From contig NC_134540.1 of the NCBI RefSeq assembly GCF_050624435.1, positions 107,537,739 through 107,601,738 of the forward strand: a stretch of 64,000 nt of DNA. Direction: 5' to 3'. The notes below the pieces were generated by a model, which saw only the letters and a list, made by a program, of their open reading frames with translations, ran no database searches and had not been told where the DNA came from. This DNA is from Tenrec ecaudatus. Lineage: Eukaryota > Chordata > Mammalia > Afrosoricida > Tenrecidae. How positions within the stretch are numbered: position 1 is the stretch's first letter; every line of letters begins with the position of its first letter. This document shows, piece after piece, positions 24,413 through 36,699 of this stretch. The translations under genes were made by a program, and so were the position numbers.

Positions 24413-26050
24413 GTCATTAGGTGCCATCGAGTTGGTTCCAACTCATAGTGACCCTACGTACAACAGAACTAAACACTGCCTAGTCTTGCACCATGCTTAC
24501 AATCATTCCCGTACTTGTGCCCATTGTTACAACCAATATGTCAATCTATCTCTTTGCGAATCTTCATTTTTTTTACTAGCTATTTTACCAACCGTGATGT
24601 CCTTCTCTAGGGACTAAGACTTTCCTGGTCACATGTTCAAAGTATGTGAGATGAAGTCTTCTAAGGAGCGTTCTGATTAAGTCTTCTAAGGAGCATTCTG
24701 ATTGTACTTCTTCTAGGACAGATTATTTTTATTATTGTCATTCCATAGAATATTCAATATTCTCCACCCACACTATAATCAAATGCATAATTTCTTCTCT
24801 AGTGTTCCTTAATAATTGCCCAGTTTTCAAATGCACACGATTAAAAATAACTAAGGCTTGGGTCAGGTGCACTTTAGTCCTCACAGTGACATCTTCACTG
24901 TGTTTAATGAAGTATCTGTCTTTTGATTTCTTATTGCTCCTTTAATGAATGTTGATTTTGGAGCCAACTAAGATGAAATCCCCGATAACTTCAAACGTAT
25001 CTCCATTTATCATGATGTTGTGTATTGGTCCAATAGTGAGGATTTCTCTTATCTTTACATTGAGGTGTAATCTGTACTACGGGTACAGGTCTTTGATTAG
25101 TAAGCACCTGATGTACTTCGTGCCCTCAGCACACAAGTTTCTGCCATTAGCTTATTGGAGGTTGCTAGTGAGTCTTTCTCCAATACTGATGTTGTTTCCT
25201 TTTATATTTTAAATTTATTTTTAATGACATTTTAACAATTTATTTTGGTGATTTTAAAAACAAAAGTTAAAGACAATCTGAGAAAAAGATTGCACAAAAT
25301 ATGCTCATTAAATAAGTATTATGATTCACCAAACCAAGGTTAATATGTTCTGGTTCTCAAGGTTCCTCTATTTCAAAAAAAATAAAAAAGAGGTGGGGGC
25401 AGTCACAGCAACCAAAAGTGCCTCTTAATCGTGTAAACCTCTAGTAGCAAACAATTCTCTGTTCTTCCCAATAAGTCAATTTCGATCTTCAAACTGTGCC
25501 TTGTTTTTTAAAAGATAGGATGCTAGATATTCAATAGTGTTTGGTGGTCTCTCCTTTGCATGCACAGCAAGTCCCTGCAGTCATATGGGCACCACTGTCT
25601 GATCCAGGTAGGCAAGGGTTGGCAAAGACTGGAGGGCCACCTTCTGTTTGGATGACTTCTCTGCATTTGTCTTCTCATTTTCCAAGATCCTCTCAACATT
25701 GTCTGTGAGACTGTATGCAGAGTGAGGATTATCTGCAACCTGGGTCTGTCCTTCCAGCATCTGCTCTGGCTCCATGGCGGACCCTGCACGCCCCTGTCCC
25801 CAGAAACCAGTAATTCATAAGGACCGGAGGAAAGGGGGCTGATGACCAGGCCTGAGTTGTTCCTTCCTGCTTTCTTTTTAATACCTTATATTTTCTCAGA
25901 TTATTAGCTCCAGATACAGAATGAATAGTATGGTGAAAAGATACGATCTTGACTCCATACCATTCCTTATTTTAAACCATTCAGTATCTCTTGTTCCATT
26001 CAAATAACTGTCTCTTGTTCTATGTACAGGTTCCACCTGTTATTTTGTTG
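24413..26050 (-). mobile_element. BovB/RTE LINE 3' part, split by a DPY30 retrocopy
   Basis: The plus strand shows the RTE 3' end in antisense ('gttgtcattaggtgccatcg' start) followed by RT-region sequence collinear with 31437-33300 (landmarks 'tgatgtccttctct', 'cagttgtaagg'-type and 'gaatagtatggtgaaaagat'). It resumes after the retrocopy at about 25881. Degenerate, no ORF. The short stretch 24205-24340 ('cttcttcctagtct', 'ggtctggaag') resembles the 5' part of the same family and may be a separate fragment. Confidence 0.7.
25211..25880 (-). pseudogene. DPY30: DPY30 processed retrocopy
   Basis: An intronless antisense copy of the mRNA for DPY30, a core subunit of SET1/MLL histone H3K4 methyltransferase complexes. 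The frame runs from the ATG at 25775 to a TGA at 25476, exactly the 99 codons of the parent. The N-terminal 64 residues start [20 protein letters not shown] and end at LDQTVVPI. One in-frame stop at codon 65 precedes the rest of the Dpy-30 dimerisation motif ([30 protein letters not shown]). Several substitutions differ from the conserved protein (for example EY to AY, R to A near residue 53). A 5' UTR reaches about 25870 and a 3' UTR about 25211, ending with an AATAAA-like signal and A-rich tail. Flanks 'ccttttatatttt' and 'ccttatatttt' look like a target-site duplication, and the copy sits inside an RTE LINE. L1-made retrocopy; presumably not translated. Confidence 0.92.
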
Positions 26051-26058
26051 TTGGGTGC

Positions 26059-27434
26059 TGTGTTAGTCTGGGTTGACTAGAGAAACAAAATTCATAGACA
26101 CCCATATTTTATATGAGAGAGTTTTATATAAGGGGTAAATGTACATTAAGAAAGCATCCCAACTCAATGCTGTCCAAACCTAAAAGTCTGAGATTAGCCC
26201 TTATGTCGGACACCGATCTACAAAGTCTTCCTCAATCTCACATAACACATGCAATGATGATTCCACTGAACTGGCAGCTGAGAATGCCCCCTGGCCACTT
26301 TGGGCTTCTCATGCCTTTGGATCAACAGGTCAAGAAGGGTGTCACTGTATTGAGTGGTGTGATTGATCCTGATTACCAAGGAGGAATTGGACTGGTGCTA
26401 CATAATGGAGGTAAAGAAGAATATGTCTGGAATACAGTATATCCCAAAAGCCGACTCGTAGTACTACCATGCCTTGTGATTAAAGTAAATGGTTACAACA
26501 ACCCAATCCTGACAGGACATTTAATGACTCAGATCCCTCAGGAATGAAGGTCTGGGTCACACCACCAGGCAAAAAAACCACAGCCAGCTGAGGTGCTTGC
26601 TGGGGTCAAAGGTAATACAAAAAGGTAGTAGTAGAAGAAGGTAGTTCTACCTATCAGTTATGACCATGTAATCAATTGCAAAAGTGAGGTTCATGATTGT
26701 CAGTGTATTTTCTTTATATGTGCTTATTGCGTATCTTTCCTTTGTTCATGTATGATGTATCAGATACAATTGGACTCGATATGTTTTCATTAATATGTAT
26801 GATAGATGTTTGATGTTAAGTATAAGTGTGATTTCATTAATGTCTGGAAATTATATATGGCTAAAGAATTGTCTACAGTTGCCAATGGCAAGAGGTGGAT
26901 TGTGATAGGTAGGTTTACTGTGCCAACCTGGCCAATAAACACATGTGGGATTAATTAAAGGCTGATGATATAAATGGTTCAGCAAGCCTCACCTTTCTTG
27001 TCTCTTGGTCTTTGATAATTGGACCAGTGTGCAGCTGCCTTAGCTGGTTCTCTGTCTAACTTGCAAGCTACGCTACCTCTGGGATACCTAATCCATGACT
27101 GTGTCACTGTAGTTTGAGGTTTTTGCAAGACCTTTTAAGATATGCTACTGGAGTATATACCTCTTGAGCTGGAGACTGCCAGATCCTGTCATCTGGCTGA
27201 CTGTTGGTGAACTGCCTTGCTGTTTGCTGCATGTGGCTGGATTGTCTGAATTGCTCTACAGAGCTGTCTGCTTTCTTGACTGCTTTCTTGTCTTACGGAA
27301 GTGAGTTATACTGAGCCATTTGTACTGCTTTATAGACTAATTAGCTGTTTATTTCTTATGTATGTATCTATCTAAATACATATAAAATCATAAGTGCCCT
27401 GGTTTTGTTTCTCTAGAGAAGCCTGTCTAACATA
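26059..27434 (+). mobile_element. ERVL-type relic with opposed LTR ends and dUTPase-like pol segment
   Basis: The whole unit is flanked by the 5-bp repeat GGTGC (26054-26058 and 27435-27439) and interrupts SINE/RTE-tail sequence that resumes in register. Parts: an antisense LTR end piece (26059-26245), about 650 bp of internal sequence containing a dUTPase-like region of pol (26250-26640), and a sense LTR (26906-27434) directly after a purine-rich tract. A dUTPase at the 3' end of pol is characteristic of ERVL (class III) elements. Old and clearly broken; most of the internal region is absent. Both outer ends are the U5-type end, which is not the normal provirus arrangement. Confidence 0.7.
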
Positions 27435-27439
27435 GGTGC

Positions 27440-27562
27440 CCTTGAGTTGGTTCTGACCCAAAGCTGCTTACAGCTTTGAAAAGCCCAAAGGGGAAGTTCT
27501 AGTTTGTCCTATAGAGTTGTTATGAGTTGGAATTGACTTGAGGGCAATGAGTTTGCATTTAG
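27440..27562 (+). mobile_element. AfroSINE-related 3' part
   Basis: Contains 'aagcccaaaggggaagttct', 'gtcctatagagttgttatg' and 'gaattgacttgagggcaatg', the standard AfroSINE 3' body in sense. It continues the SINE-like sequence interrupted by the ERVL relic. Confidence 0.65.
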
Positions 27563-27589
27563 TTTAAGTCCTAAGCAATGTTAGTAATG

Positions 27590-28190
27590 AACCAGTGGTG
27601 GAATTCAGCTGGTTCACCTTGGTTAGGCAGAACCAATATCTAATTTTTGTTGAATTTGACAAACCAGTTGTTAAAATGGCACTTGTAATAAGGGTTCTCT
27701 CTAAGGTGTATGACTGGGAAGCCCCCCCTTGTGGCACTAACAAATTTACATTTTTCATGCTCATCTGAGCAATAATGTATTTTAAGTGCCCATAGTAATG
27801 TTTATTCCATCTGTAAGTATAAAAATTAGAACTATGTTTATAAAATTGTATATTAATTTCATTAGACTTATTATACTTTTGATGAAATCCCACATTTTTA
27901 ATTCCTTTGTATTTGTTACATATAACAAATAAACATAACATATAACATAAAGAGAATAACAACCGGAAGGTGACATACCGTCATTGATTTCAGCTTTGCG
28001 TTCTGCTCCAAATTCCCACCAGATATTATTAATCTCTAAAAGTTTTCAAAGAGTTAAAAATATTGTCAGATCCATTGGTGTAAGTTCAACAGAAACTGAA
28101 AGGGTTTTTTCAAAGATGAACAAAATATGTCTAAAGAAGTCACCTGTTTCTTTTCTTTTTTATTTAAATATTTGACTTCATTAGAAATAA
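27590..28190 (+). mobile_element. hAT-like DNA transposon fragment
   Basis: The left part ('cagtggtggaattcagctgg' start, 'ccagttgttaaaatggcact') resembles the terminal region of Charlie-type hAT elements. The right part (27984-28175) has an open frame with STETERVFSKMNKICLKK, similar to the C-terminal dimerisation motif of hAT transposases. The middle of a transposase is absent, so this is an internally deleted or mosaic copy. No right terminal repeat was found. Could instead be a domesticated-hAT-derived fragment; moderate confidence. Confidence 0.5.
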
Positions 28191-28499
28191 TTTTTAACAC
28201 TTTTTCTCCTCCCGTCATAAAAATACAGTAAGTAATTTGCTTAAAAAACACAACAATGAGTAAGTGTCTGGATTCCTATAACTCATCTAATAATGTACCC
28301 GACTGACAACAGTTTATAAATCAGGAAGACAGTGGGCTGAGCACTGAGTTTCAAATGACCTTCTGCTATGGAACTTGCTCTCCCACATCCTAAAATATGT
28401 ACAATTGAAATCAATGGTTTAAAAATCATTAAGCCACTGCCATTCTAAGCCACTCTTCCTATTCTAATTTAGTTTCAACGAATGCAACTTACCTTTAGC

Positions 28500-29880
28500 A
28501 TTACGTTCAGAAAAATATGTAAGCCTCAAGGTCCCCAACAATGTGGAATATTGAACTAGTTAACCACTCTAAAGATACTGCTGACAGAAGTAATGCATTA
28601 CTTAAAGAGAACTTTCCAAAACCAACTGGGAAAACCAAAAACACACGGAGAATACTGATCTCCATCCTTGTCCACACAATTTTACTATTCAGGCAGTCCC
28701 TGGCCATCGGTCAGCTTTAACTAGGCCAGAGTCCAGCAGGAAAGTGCACAGTGCACAAGATTCACCACCTCTTAGGTTGCTACTGTTTTCTCTTCTTTAC
28801 TGAAAAGTTTCACCGAGCCAGGTTTTACCCATGACAGGCCAGCAACATAAACACTTTTATTGTACTGTGCTTCAGGCTTCTTATGAGTCGACATCTACTC
28901 TCTGGCTTCATCATGCACAGAAGGATTTCATGGAGAAAAGCTAATTGCATAGGGGTTTTCTATTTTAGGTTGATCAAATAAGTGAGCTGTGCACGCCTTC
29001 ACCCTGTCAACCACTTTACTTTTTTAAAAAGTGGGCATCTTTTTTGTAGAGTAAAGCAGCCTCTGGGATTAGGGGGCTTGTTGTGTCAATTTTGTAAAAA
29101 ATTCTTCTCGCGTACATTAACACTTGCCAGATCTGGTCATTATTCCATCTCCATTTTTCAAATGCTCTCTTCACACCCAGTTCACCTGAGGTGGGATCAA
29201 CTAGCTGGTGAATGATGGGAATATCAAACACCAAGCGTGGACCGTCCCTATCTGGGTAGTTATCAAGGGTGTAAACTGTAGAGTTAAATATGCCATCTTG
29301 ATAAAGTCCCTGCCATCTGAATATTATTCCAAACCACAATGATGCAGGACGGTAAGATGGCTGCATATAGATTTCTGGTAACTTCTGCTTCACAACCAAG
29401 GTAAATTCTGGAAGTAGAGAGTATTCCAGGTAGAAGGGCCCATAAGAAGCATGTGTGCCATTTGTTGACTGTACTGCTGGAGCTGGAGATGTATGCTTAG
29501 TTATGGGTGAAGCATTTTTGGAATAGGAGGCAGTTCTTTCTTTGGAGCATGCATGGAGGACTGGTTTTCATGTCTCTTGTTAATGGGCTTCTCTTTCCCA
29601 CCAGATTGTTTGTGTAGAGAGCTTGTAGACATGCTCCAGAAAGGGTTCATAAAGTGAACTCTAAGCAAAGAAATTCTGTGGCCTGGATCATCAAACTCCC
29701 GTCCTGAGCATTCACTTTACGGGACAATCTGTCAGTGCACCTCACCCACGTCGCCTTCAATGCAATGCTTCTGGCCATTGAGATCTTCTATCACAAGCGG
29801 ACAGCATCTCTGACCACAGCACCAGAAGGCCCCTGTTCAGTCCTGGCCCTGCCCATCCCTATCTTTCCACCTGTTTCTAA
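28500..29880 (-). pseudogene. AKTIP: AKTIP processed retrocopy
   Basis: An intronless antisense copy of AKTIP (FTS), a ubiquitin-E2-variant protein of the FTS-Hook-FHIP trafficking complex. The coding relic runs from an ATG at 29650 (MNPFWSMSTSS) to a TAA at 28772. It spans 879 bp, the length of a 292-codon frame plus stop, although small indels shift the frame. The longest open piece (29016-29399) covers the UEV core: [48 protein letters not shown] and [17 protein letters not shown]. The C-terminal part (28775-29010) keeps [16 protein letters not shown] and [12 protein letters not shown] but contains at least two in-frame stops. Sequence outside 28772-29650 is assumed to be UTR; those outer limits are uncertain. 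Non-functional retrocopy. Confidence 0.9.
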
Positions 29881-31436
29881 TATATCAAACACAATGGCTA
29901 TTTTCTAATCAGCCTACTTCTAAAGGAATGGGATTCTACTCCTAGAAGAAAAAGATGGTTAAGGATAAATCACACAGCCAATGATGATTGGATAAAAGTG
30001 AAGATTGTTTCAAGTGAGAAGGCCAATCAAGAAGCAATAAGGAAATAATTTAGATGGCAGTTTTATTGGGTTTGGGTCAGGTATTATTCAATAGTTTTTC
30101 ATTTATATTTAAAAACTTTTTCTTATAACATAATCTGGCTTTGTGTACTTCTTTTATTGTTCTTATTTAAGTATTAAGTGTATGAAATAATAAACTACCC
30201 TTGGGTATATAATTGTTTTAAGACTTAAAGCCATTTTTAGGGCAGCAATCCAGCTGTTAAATTATTTGCATCCCACTACTGTAATGAACCATGTCTTAGA
30301 TTCAGACAGGGAGCTCACAGCCCACATGGGTATGGTTTGAGGCAAATTTAACAATACATTAACATACTTAATACTTTATTAACTATTAAAAATATGCATT
30401 AGGTCAGTATGATTGTAGATGAAAGATTAGGAGAGCTTTAATAAATAAATTTAATGACCTGTATAATTTAATCTAGGGTTTCTTTGCTTTCAAGTATTTT
30501 CAGTGACTTGAATACAATGTTTGCTTGGCAAAAGGGCAGTCTTTATTCTTGTCAGTCAGTCTACCTCCACTTTGGCAAGCACCACTAACTTTCTAAAGTA
30601 TGTAACTTACTCCCAACAATAAAAATCACCAGGCATGCTGCAACATGCATTCTTTTACAGGGCATTCAAATATCTGTAATTTATTTCTACCTTCAGATTT
30701 TTCTGAAATTCTAGAATATTTTCTGCCTGAAAAATAAAGCAGCATACATTTTCTTTTAAATAGTATACTAAAAAATTTAAATATAACTCACTTTTCTATG
30801 AAACTTGGTTTTGAAATTTGATTAATTATATTATTAGTCAATTACCAGAAAAAGGAAGAGCTGCCAAGCTGAATTTATTGACTATTCTTCATTTATCTAA
30901 TAGAATTAATTATGCTAAGCACGACAGTAATATTCCTTGGATTTCTATTGCTGTGATATTTGGCACAGTTTCACGTATCAGTGTAATATGTGTGTTCTTA
31001 AGTAATACTTAAGAAATTTGTGTGAGTAATATAATTTAAAAACTTAGTAAAGTAATAATTTTAAAGCTTTAAAAAAGTAGACCTTGCATTCATAAAGCAA
31101 GAATTTATCATATATTTTCACATTTCAATATATACTATCTCATTGAGACTGAACAACATGGTGGTCCCAGGGTTTTATAGCTGAGGAAGTAGGACTCAGG
31201 TGGTTTTAGCAGTAGCACCTGGACTTGCTGTTCTCTTTCATCCAGTATAACGCAGTCAATCCAAGTGTCCTTACTTGGATAGATTTATAAAATCATGGAG
31301 ATTTAGTTCATTTGTGGCATGTAGACCTTGGTTTTGTAGCATGGGCGGCACATGTCAGTCTCAAGGGCTATATAAGGCCTGACAAATCATTAATACCAGC
31401 TAACGTCACATTCTTCACCAAAGAAAAGCAGTCATC
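29881..31436. other. AT-rich DNA, nothing recognised
   Basis: About 1.55 kb without recognisable repeat, RNA or exon. The open frame at 30818-31012 shows no motif. Conserved non-coding DNA cannot be excluded. Confidence 0.35.
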
Positions 31437-31830
31437 ACGTTGTTGCTAGGTGCCTCTGAGTTATTTCCGACTCATAAGGATCTTGCATACAATAGAATGA
31501 AACGTCGCCCATTTCTGTGGCATCCTCAAAGTTGTTCTTATGTTTGAGCCCATCTCCTCTGCTGTTGTGTCCATCTAGCTCCTTGATGGCCTTCCTTTTT
31601 CCTCTATCCCAATGCTTTCACAAGCATGATGTCCTTCTCCGGTTATCAGTCTCTCTAGAGTTTTGCCATCTTTGTTGCCAAGGAGTATTCTGGCCTTACT
31701 TCTTCCGACACAGATTGGTTTGTCATTGTAGCAAAGGACTTTCAATATTCTTTTCCAGCCCCACAATTCAAATGCATCATTTCTTCTACAATCTTTTTAA
31801 TTGAATGTCCAACTTCTACATGCACATGAG

Positions 31831-32193
31831 TGTGTTAGTCTGGGTAGACTAGAGAAACAAATTCATGGAGACTCATATGTGAATAAGAAAGAGGTTTATA
31901 TACAAGAGCAATTGAATATTGAGGAAACATCCCAGCCCAGTCCAGATCAAGTCCATAAGTCAAATATTAGCCCATATGTGTGATACCAAGAGCGTCTCCA
32001 AGGGAGTGAGCCCAGAGAGAATGTGTGTCTTCTGCCTTCAAGAAGGAAAAATCAGATTTCCCAGAATTCTCAGGAGAAAGTCATGCCCAAACAGAGGCCT
32101 CAGTGGCTATGATCTGATTGACAGACTAGCCTCCACTCTTCACTCTGAATTTTTTCAAGTCCCACATTGACAGCAGATTATGTAACTACCACA
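31831..32193 (-). mobile_element. Solo ERVL-type LTR in RTE
   Basis: TGTGTTAG...CTACCACA ends (antisense), with 5-bp flanks ATGAG and GTGAG as a slightly diverged target-site duplication. Same subfamily as 48169-48796 and 22199-23248; shorter (363 bp). It inserted into the RTE 3' part. Old fossil. Confidence 0.8.
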
Positions 32194-32530
32194 GTGAGGC
32201 CATTGAAAATACCATGGTTTGTATGATGCTTATCTTAGTCCTCAAAGTAACATCTTTGCTTTTCAATACTCTAAAGAAGTCTTGTGTATCAGATTTATCT
32301 AATGAAATTCATCTTTTGATCTCTTGTCTGCTGCTTCCATGAACATTGATCATGGAACCAAGGATAAAAATCCTTGACCAATCCACTTTTTTCCCTTTAT
32401 TTCCATGATGTTACCTACTGGTCCAGTTCTGAGGATTTTTTTTTTTACATTGAGTTGTAATCCATACTGAAAGATGCAGCCCTTGATGTTCATCAGCAAG
32501 TACTTCAAACAATCTTCACTTTTAGCAAGT

Positions 32531-33113
32531 GTGTTAGGCAGGGTTTTCTAGAGCAACAAACCCAGGGCACTTAAGACTTTATGTGTGTGTTTATATGGCC
32601 AAAATAAATATAACAGCAAATTAGTCCACAGAACAGTGTATAGAACTCAATCCAACTCACTTTGGAGGGACACAATATAATGAAGTCCTTCCAACTCACG
32701 TAGTCAAGGAAGCAGGCATAGGAAGATGAAACGGTTAGGTGCAGCAGAGGCCAGTAGCACAGTGTTGCAAAGCAGGTCATGGTGGGGCCTCATGGTGTAG
32801 AGATGTGAAGTGGATGGAGGCAGTATCTGGAGTGGGGGCAAGACAAGCAGAGTTGGCCTGAAGGCAGCAGACACAGAAAGGTGGGGTTGAGCCATGACAT
32901 TGAACAGCATGCAAAGCAACACCATCCATCATGGTCCACTTGCTGGTCCAACCACCAGGACCACCAGGGAGAACGAGAGAGGGGACAGCCTCCAGTTAGG
33001 CATTTCTCTCAGTCACACCTCAAAGCAGTTCATCAAGCTGCTACCCAAATTACAGGTTAAACTCCACACATATCTTCTTATTGGTGCCGTGTTGGCACAA
33101 GAAACCTATCACA
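32531..33113 (-). mobile_element. Solo ERVL-type LTR in RTE, second subfamily
   Basis: TGTGTTAGGC...CCTATCACA ends in antisense, 583 bp. The flanks GCAAG and GCAAA act as a 5-bp target-site duplication. The internal sequence differs from the 31831 LTR. The ends resemble those of 45854-46441 and 26906-27434. Confidence 0.75.
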
Positions 33114-34170
33114 GCAAACAAGGTTGTGTTATCTGCATAGTGAAGGTTGTTAACAAGTCTTCTTCCAATCCTGATGCTGTTCTCTAAGTAATCCAGTTTC
33201 TCTGATTATTTGCTCAGCATACAAATTGAATAAGTATGGTGAAAAAATACAATCCTGATACACACTTTTCCTGATTTTAAACCACGAGATATTCTTTTTT
33301 TCTTGTTTGCATACCTGCCTCCTCATCCAAGTACAAGTTCCTCATGATCACATGGAGTGTTTTGGAGTTCCCATTCTTCTCAAGATAATCCATAGTTGTT
33401 ATGTTCAACACAGTCCAGTACCTTGGCATAGTCAATAAAATACAACATTCACCTGACACCTGCAATGATATCCATTGTTCCACAGTCTCTTCTTAATATG
33501 GTCTTAACTTCTGGCTGCTCCTGTCACTGTACTGAGCCATTGTTGGATGATCATCAGTAAAATTTTACTTAAACATGTTATCAGTGATATTGTTCTATAA
33601 TTTAAGCATTCTGATGGGTCACCTTTCTTTGGAATGGGTACAAATATGGATCACTTCTAGTCAGTTGGCTAAGTGGCATCTCCTACATTTCCTGGCATAG
33701 ACTAGTGAGTATTTCCAGTGCTTTATCAGCTTGTTGAAAAAGTTCAATTGTATTCCATCAATTCCTGAAGGTTTGTTTTTGGCTAATACATTCAGTACAG
33801 CTTGAATGTCTTCCTTCAGCACCCCTGGTTCTTGCCCATATACTACTTCTTGAAGTGGTTGAATGGCATCTAGTTCTTTTTAGTACAGTGACTCTGTGTA
33901 TTCTTCCCATCATCTTGTAATGCTTGCTACATCATTCAATATTTTCCCCCATAGAATCTTTCAAGATTGCAAGCCGGGCCTTGAATGTTTTCTTGAGTTC
34001 TTTCAGTTTAAGATAAGCTGAGCTTGCTCTTCCCTTTTGGTTTCCTAATTCTAGGTCTTTGCACATTTCATCATATTTGGTTTTGCCTTGAGCTGCCCTT
34101 TGAAAATTTCCTTGAAACTCTTTCACTTCATCCTTTGTTGCATTTCCTTTAGCTACTCAATTATTCAATA

Positions 34171-34243
34171 GTTACAGGCTCCGAAACCCATAGGGTGTCG
34201 CTTTGAGTCAGCATTGACTTGGTGGTAGTAAGGTTTGTTTTTG
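34171..34243 (+). mobile_element. AfroSINE 3' fragment
   Basis: A short sense SINE 3' end: 'caggctccgaaacccatagg', 'gagtcagcattgacttgg', then a T/G-rich tail. Inserted in RTE coding sequence. Confidence 0.65.
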
Positions 34244-34831
34244 TTTTTAAGCTCCATGATTAAGAGCAAGTTTCAGAGTGTCTCCTGACATCCATTTTGA
34301 TATTTTATTTCCTGCCTTTTTGATGACCTTTTGCTTTCTTCATAAAAGATGTTGACATCCTCCCACAGCTCATCAACTCTTCTGCCTTGAATGTTCATTG
34401 CATCAAATCTATTCTTGAGGTGCTTTGAAAATTCAGGTTGGATAACTTCAAGGTCATAATTTGGATATCATCTACTTGTTTTATTTTCTTCAGTTTTATC
34501 CTGAACTTATATATGAACAATTGATGGTCTATTCCACAGTCAGCCCCTGGCCAAGTTTCAACTGCTAATTTTGCCCACAGATAATCTCTGCCCACAGATG
34601 TAGTCAACTTTATTTCTGCGTATTCCATATGGAGAAGTCCATGAGTATAGTCACCTTTTGTATTGTTGAAAAAAAAGGTATTTACTATGAACAAGCTCTT
34701 GGTCTTGTCAGATTTTATCATGAGACCTCCAGCTTCATTTATATCACCTAGTCCATATTTTCCAACCACTGTTACTTCAACTTTGTTCCCAACTTTTGCA
34801 TGCCAGTCACCAATAACTACCAATATATCTT

Positions 34832-35846
34832 AAAAAAGTTTTATTTAGACATAATTCACATATCATACAATTCAATGGTTCAAGCATCTTAAGAAGATTT
34901 ATACGATTCTTATCACAATACGTTTTTAGAACATTATTTTTCTTGTATTTCTTGTTTTCAGTTTTCTATTTTCCCTAACTTCTTCTGCCAGACCTCTAAG
35001 AATCCATTAATCCAGTTACTGTCTCAATAGATTCACCCATCTTGTGTTTCATACAAACAAGCCTACAAAAAGTGTTTCAAAAAGCATACAAAAACAAAAA
35101 AGTAACAATAATAGCAAAATAAAATGGATGACAACATCAATAGAAAGAAAAGCAAAGAATGTTAAAAACTAAAACAACTTTAATATGGGTCGGAAGAGGA
35201 GATCCAATGATAAGGTATTTAATTTTCACTTACCTATATCTGCCAAAATCTACTTTCCAATGCACTCTGTATGACAGGAAGACTATTCACATCCCTGCTC
35301 TATTTTCAGAGGGAATTCACCGGAGGCTGAATCTGCATGTATTTATTACCCCTTTACATTTTTTTAAGTGATACCAATTTTCTGTGGGCCAAAAGGAGAA
35401 TCAAATAAGATGCTTCATTTTAACCTAATTATATCTACTATAACTATCTCTACAATACTCTCTGTCTGATAACAAGGCTGTTCACATCTCTTGACTATGG
35501 TTAGAAGGGAGTCACTTGAGGTTTAACATATGTGCTCCCTGCACATGGATGTTGGGCTTCCACTGTCATCCATAGCTTTCTACAAACCGGGAGTTCACAA
35601 TTTAAATTCTTATACCATTTCCTCCTTCAGATTTGGATTTTATTATTTATAATCCTTGGATCACAAAGACTGGTGTGCTTTCTCCCTGAGGACTTTGTTG
35701 ATGTCTCATTTAGATGGCTGTTTGTTTGAAAAAAAGCCTTTTAGACCCCAAATACTATTCTTTCTGATAGTTGGGAACCATCTGGTTTCCTCACTACACT
35801 GCTATAACACCCATATCTTCAGTGATCTCTTCATGAGGATGAGTTT
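34832..35846 (-). mobile_element. Old L1 3' UTR in RTE, with TSD
   Basis: An antisense L1 3' UTR collinear with 17664-18560. Flanks CAATATATCTT (34821-34831) and CAATTGATCTT (35847-35857) form a diverged 11-bp duplication, and RTE sequence resumes directly after it. Confidence 0.8.
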
Positions 35847-36699
35847 CAATTGATCTTGATTGCATCTTTGATCAATTTCTGACTGAATTTGTTGGCTGAA
35901 TTCTTTAATTTATTCACTTTTTTGTGGTTAATATATAAATGTGAATAATAGATTGATTAGATTTCCTTGAAGGTAGATAGATTTCTGTCACAGACAGCAC
36001 TGTATGCGTGATTCATTTTGCAATATCCTTTTTGGCAATGAATACCATGCCATTCTTCCTGTTTTATTCCCAGCATAGTAAATCATATGATGTTCTGGTT
36101 CAAAATGGCCAGTGCCAGTCCATTTCACCAGCTCACTAATTCTTAGGATATAGATATTTAAGCATTCCCTTTCATTTTTGAGCACTTCCAATTTTCCTAG
36201 ATTCATACTTCACAAATTCCAAGTTCCAATCATTAGTAGAGTTTTATAGCTGTTTATCTTGAGTCATGTCCCATCAGCAAATGAAGATCTTGAGGCTTAC
36301 TCCCACAAGCTATCCCCAACTTACATTACCATATCAGCTCCACTCAGCTAAATTAGTTTCTAAGTCACCTTTTGAGGGTCATCTAACCCAAGGGGCTGAT
36401 CCTTTGGCACGGTCTCTGACAATGTTCTGCTTTCATTCATTAGGTGCTCAGTATTTGACAATGTTTGGAAGTTATACAAAATGTGTTCGGAGGCTCCTTC
36501 CTCTGAAGTAGAGAACCAAGTCCTTCTTCATTGTCTCTTCATATTCTGTAAGTTTTCCTGAAACATGTTCATGGTTAAATGCTCCTGCTGGTATTTGAAA
36601 TTCCAGTGACACAGCTTCCAGCATCACAGTGACATACAAGATACCACAATCAGACCACAGTATGACAAACTGACAGACAGTTGGTGGCATAAGGCTCTA

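Noticed and set aside
26113-26547. Intact host dUTPase gene
   Set aside because: The dUTPase-like segment is preceded by an LTR piece and followed by an LTR within one duplication, so it belongs to an ERVL relic rather than a host gene.
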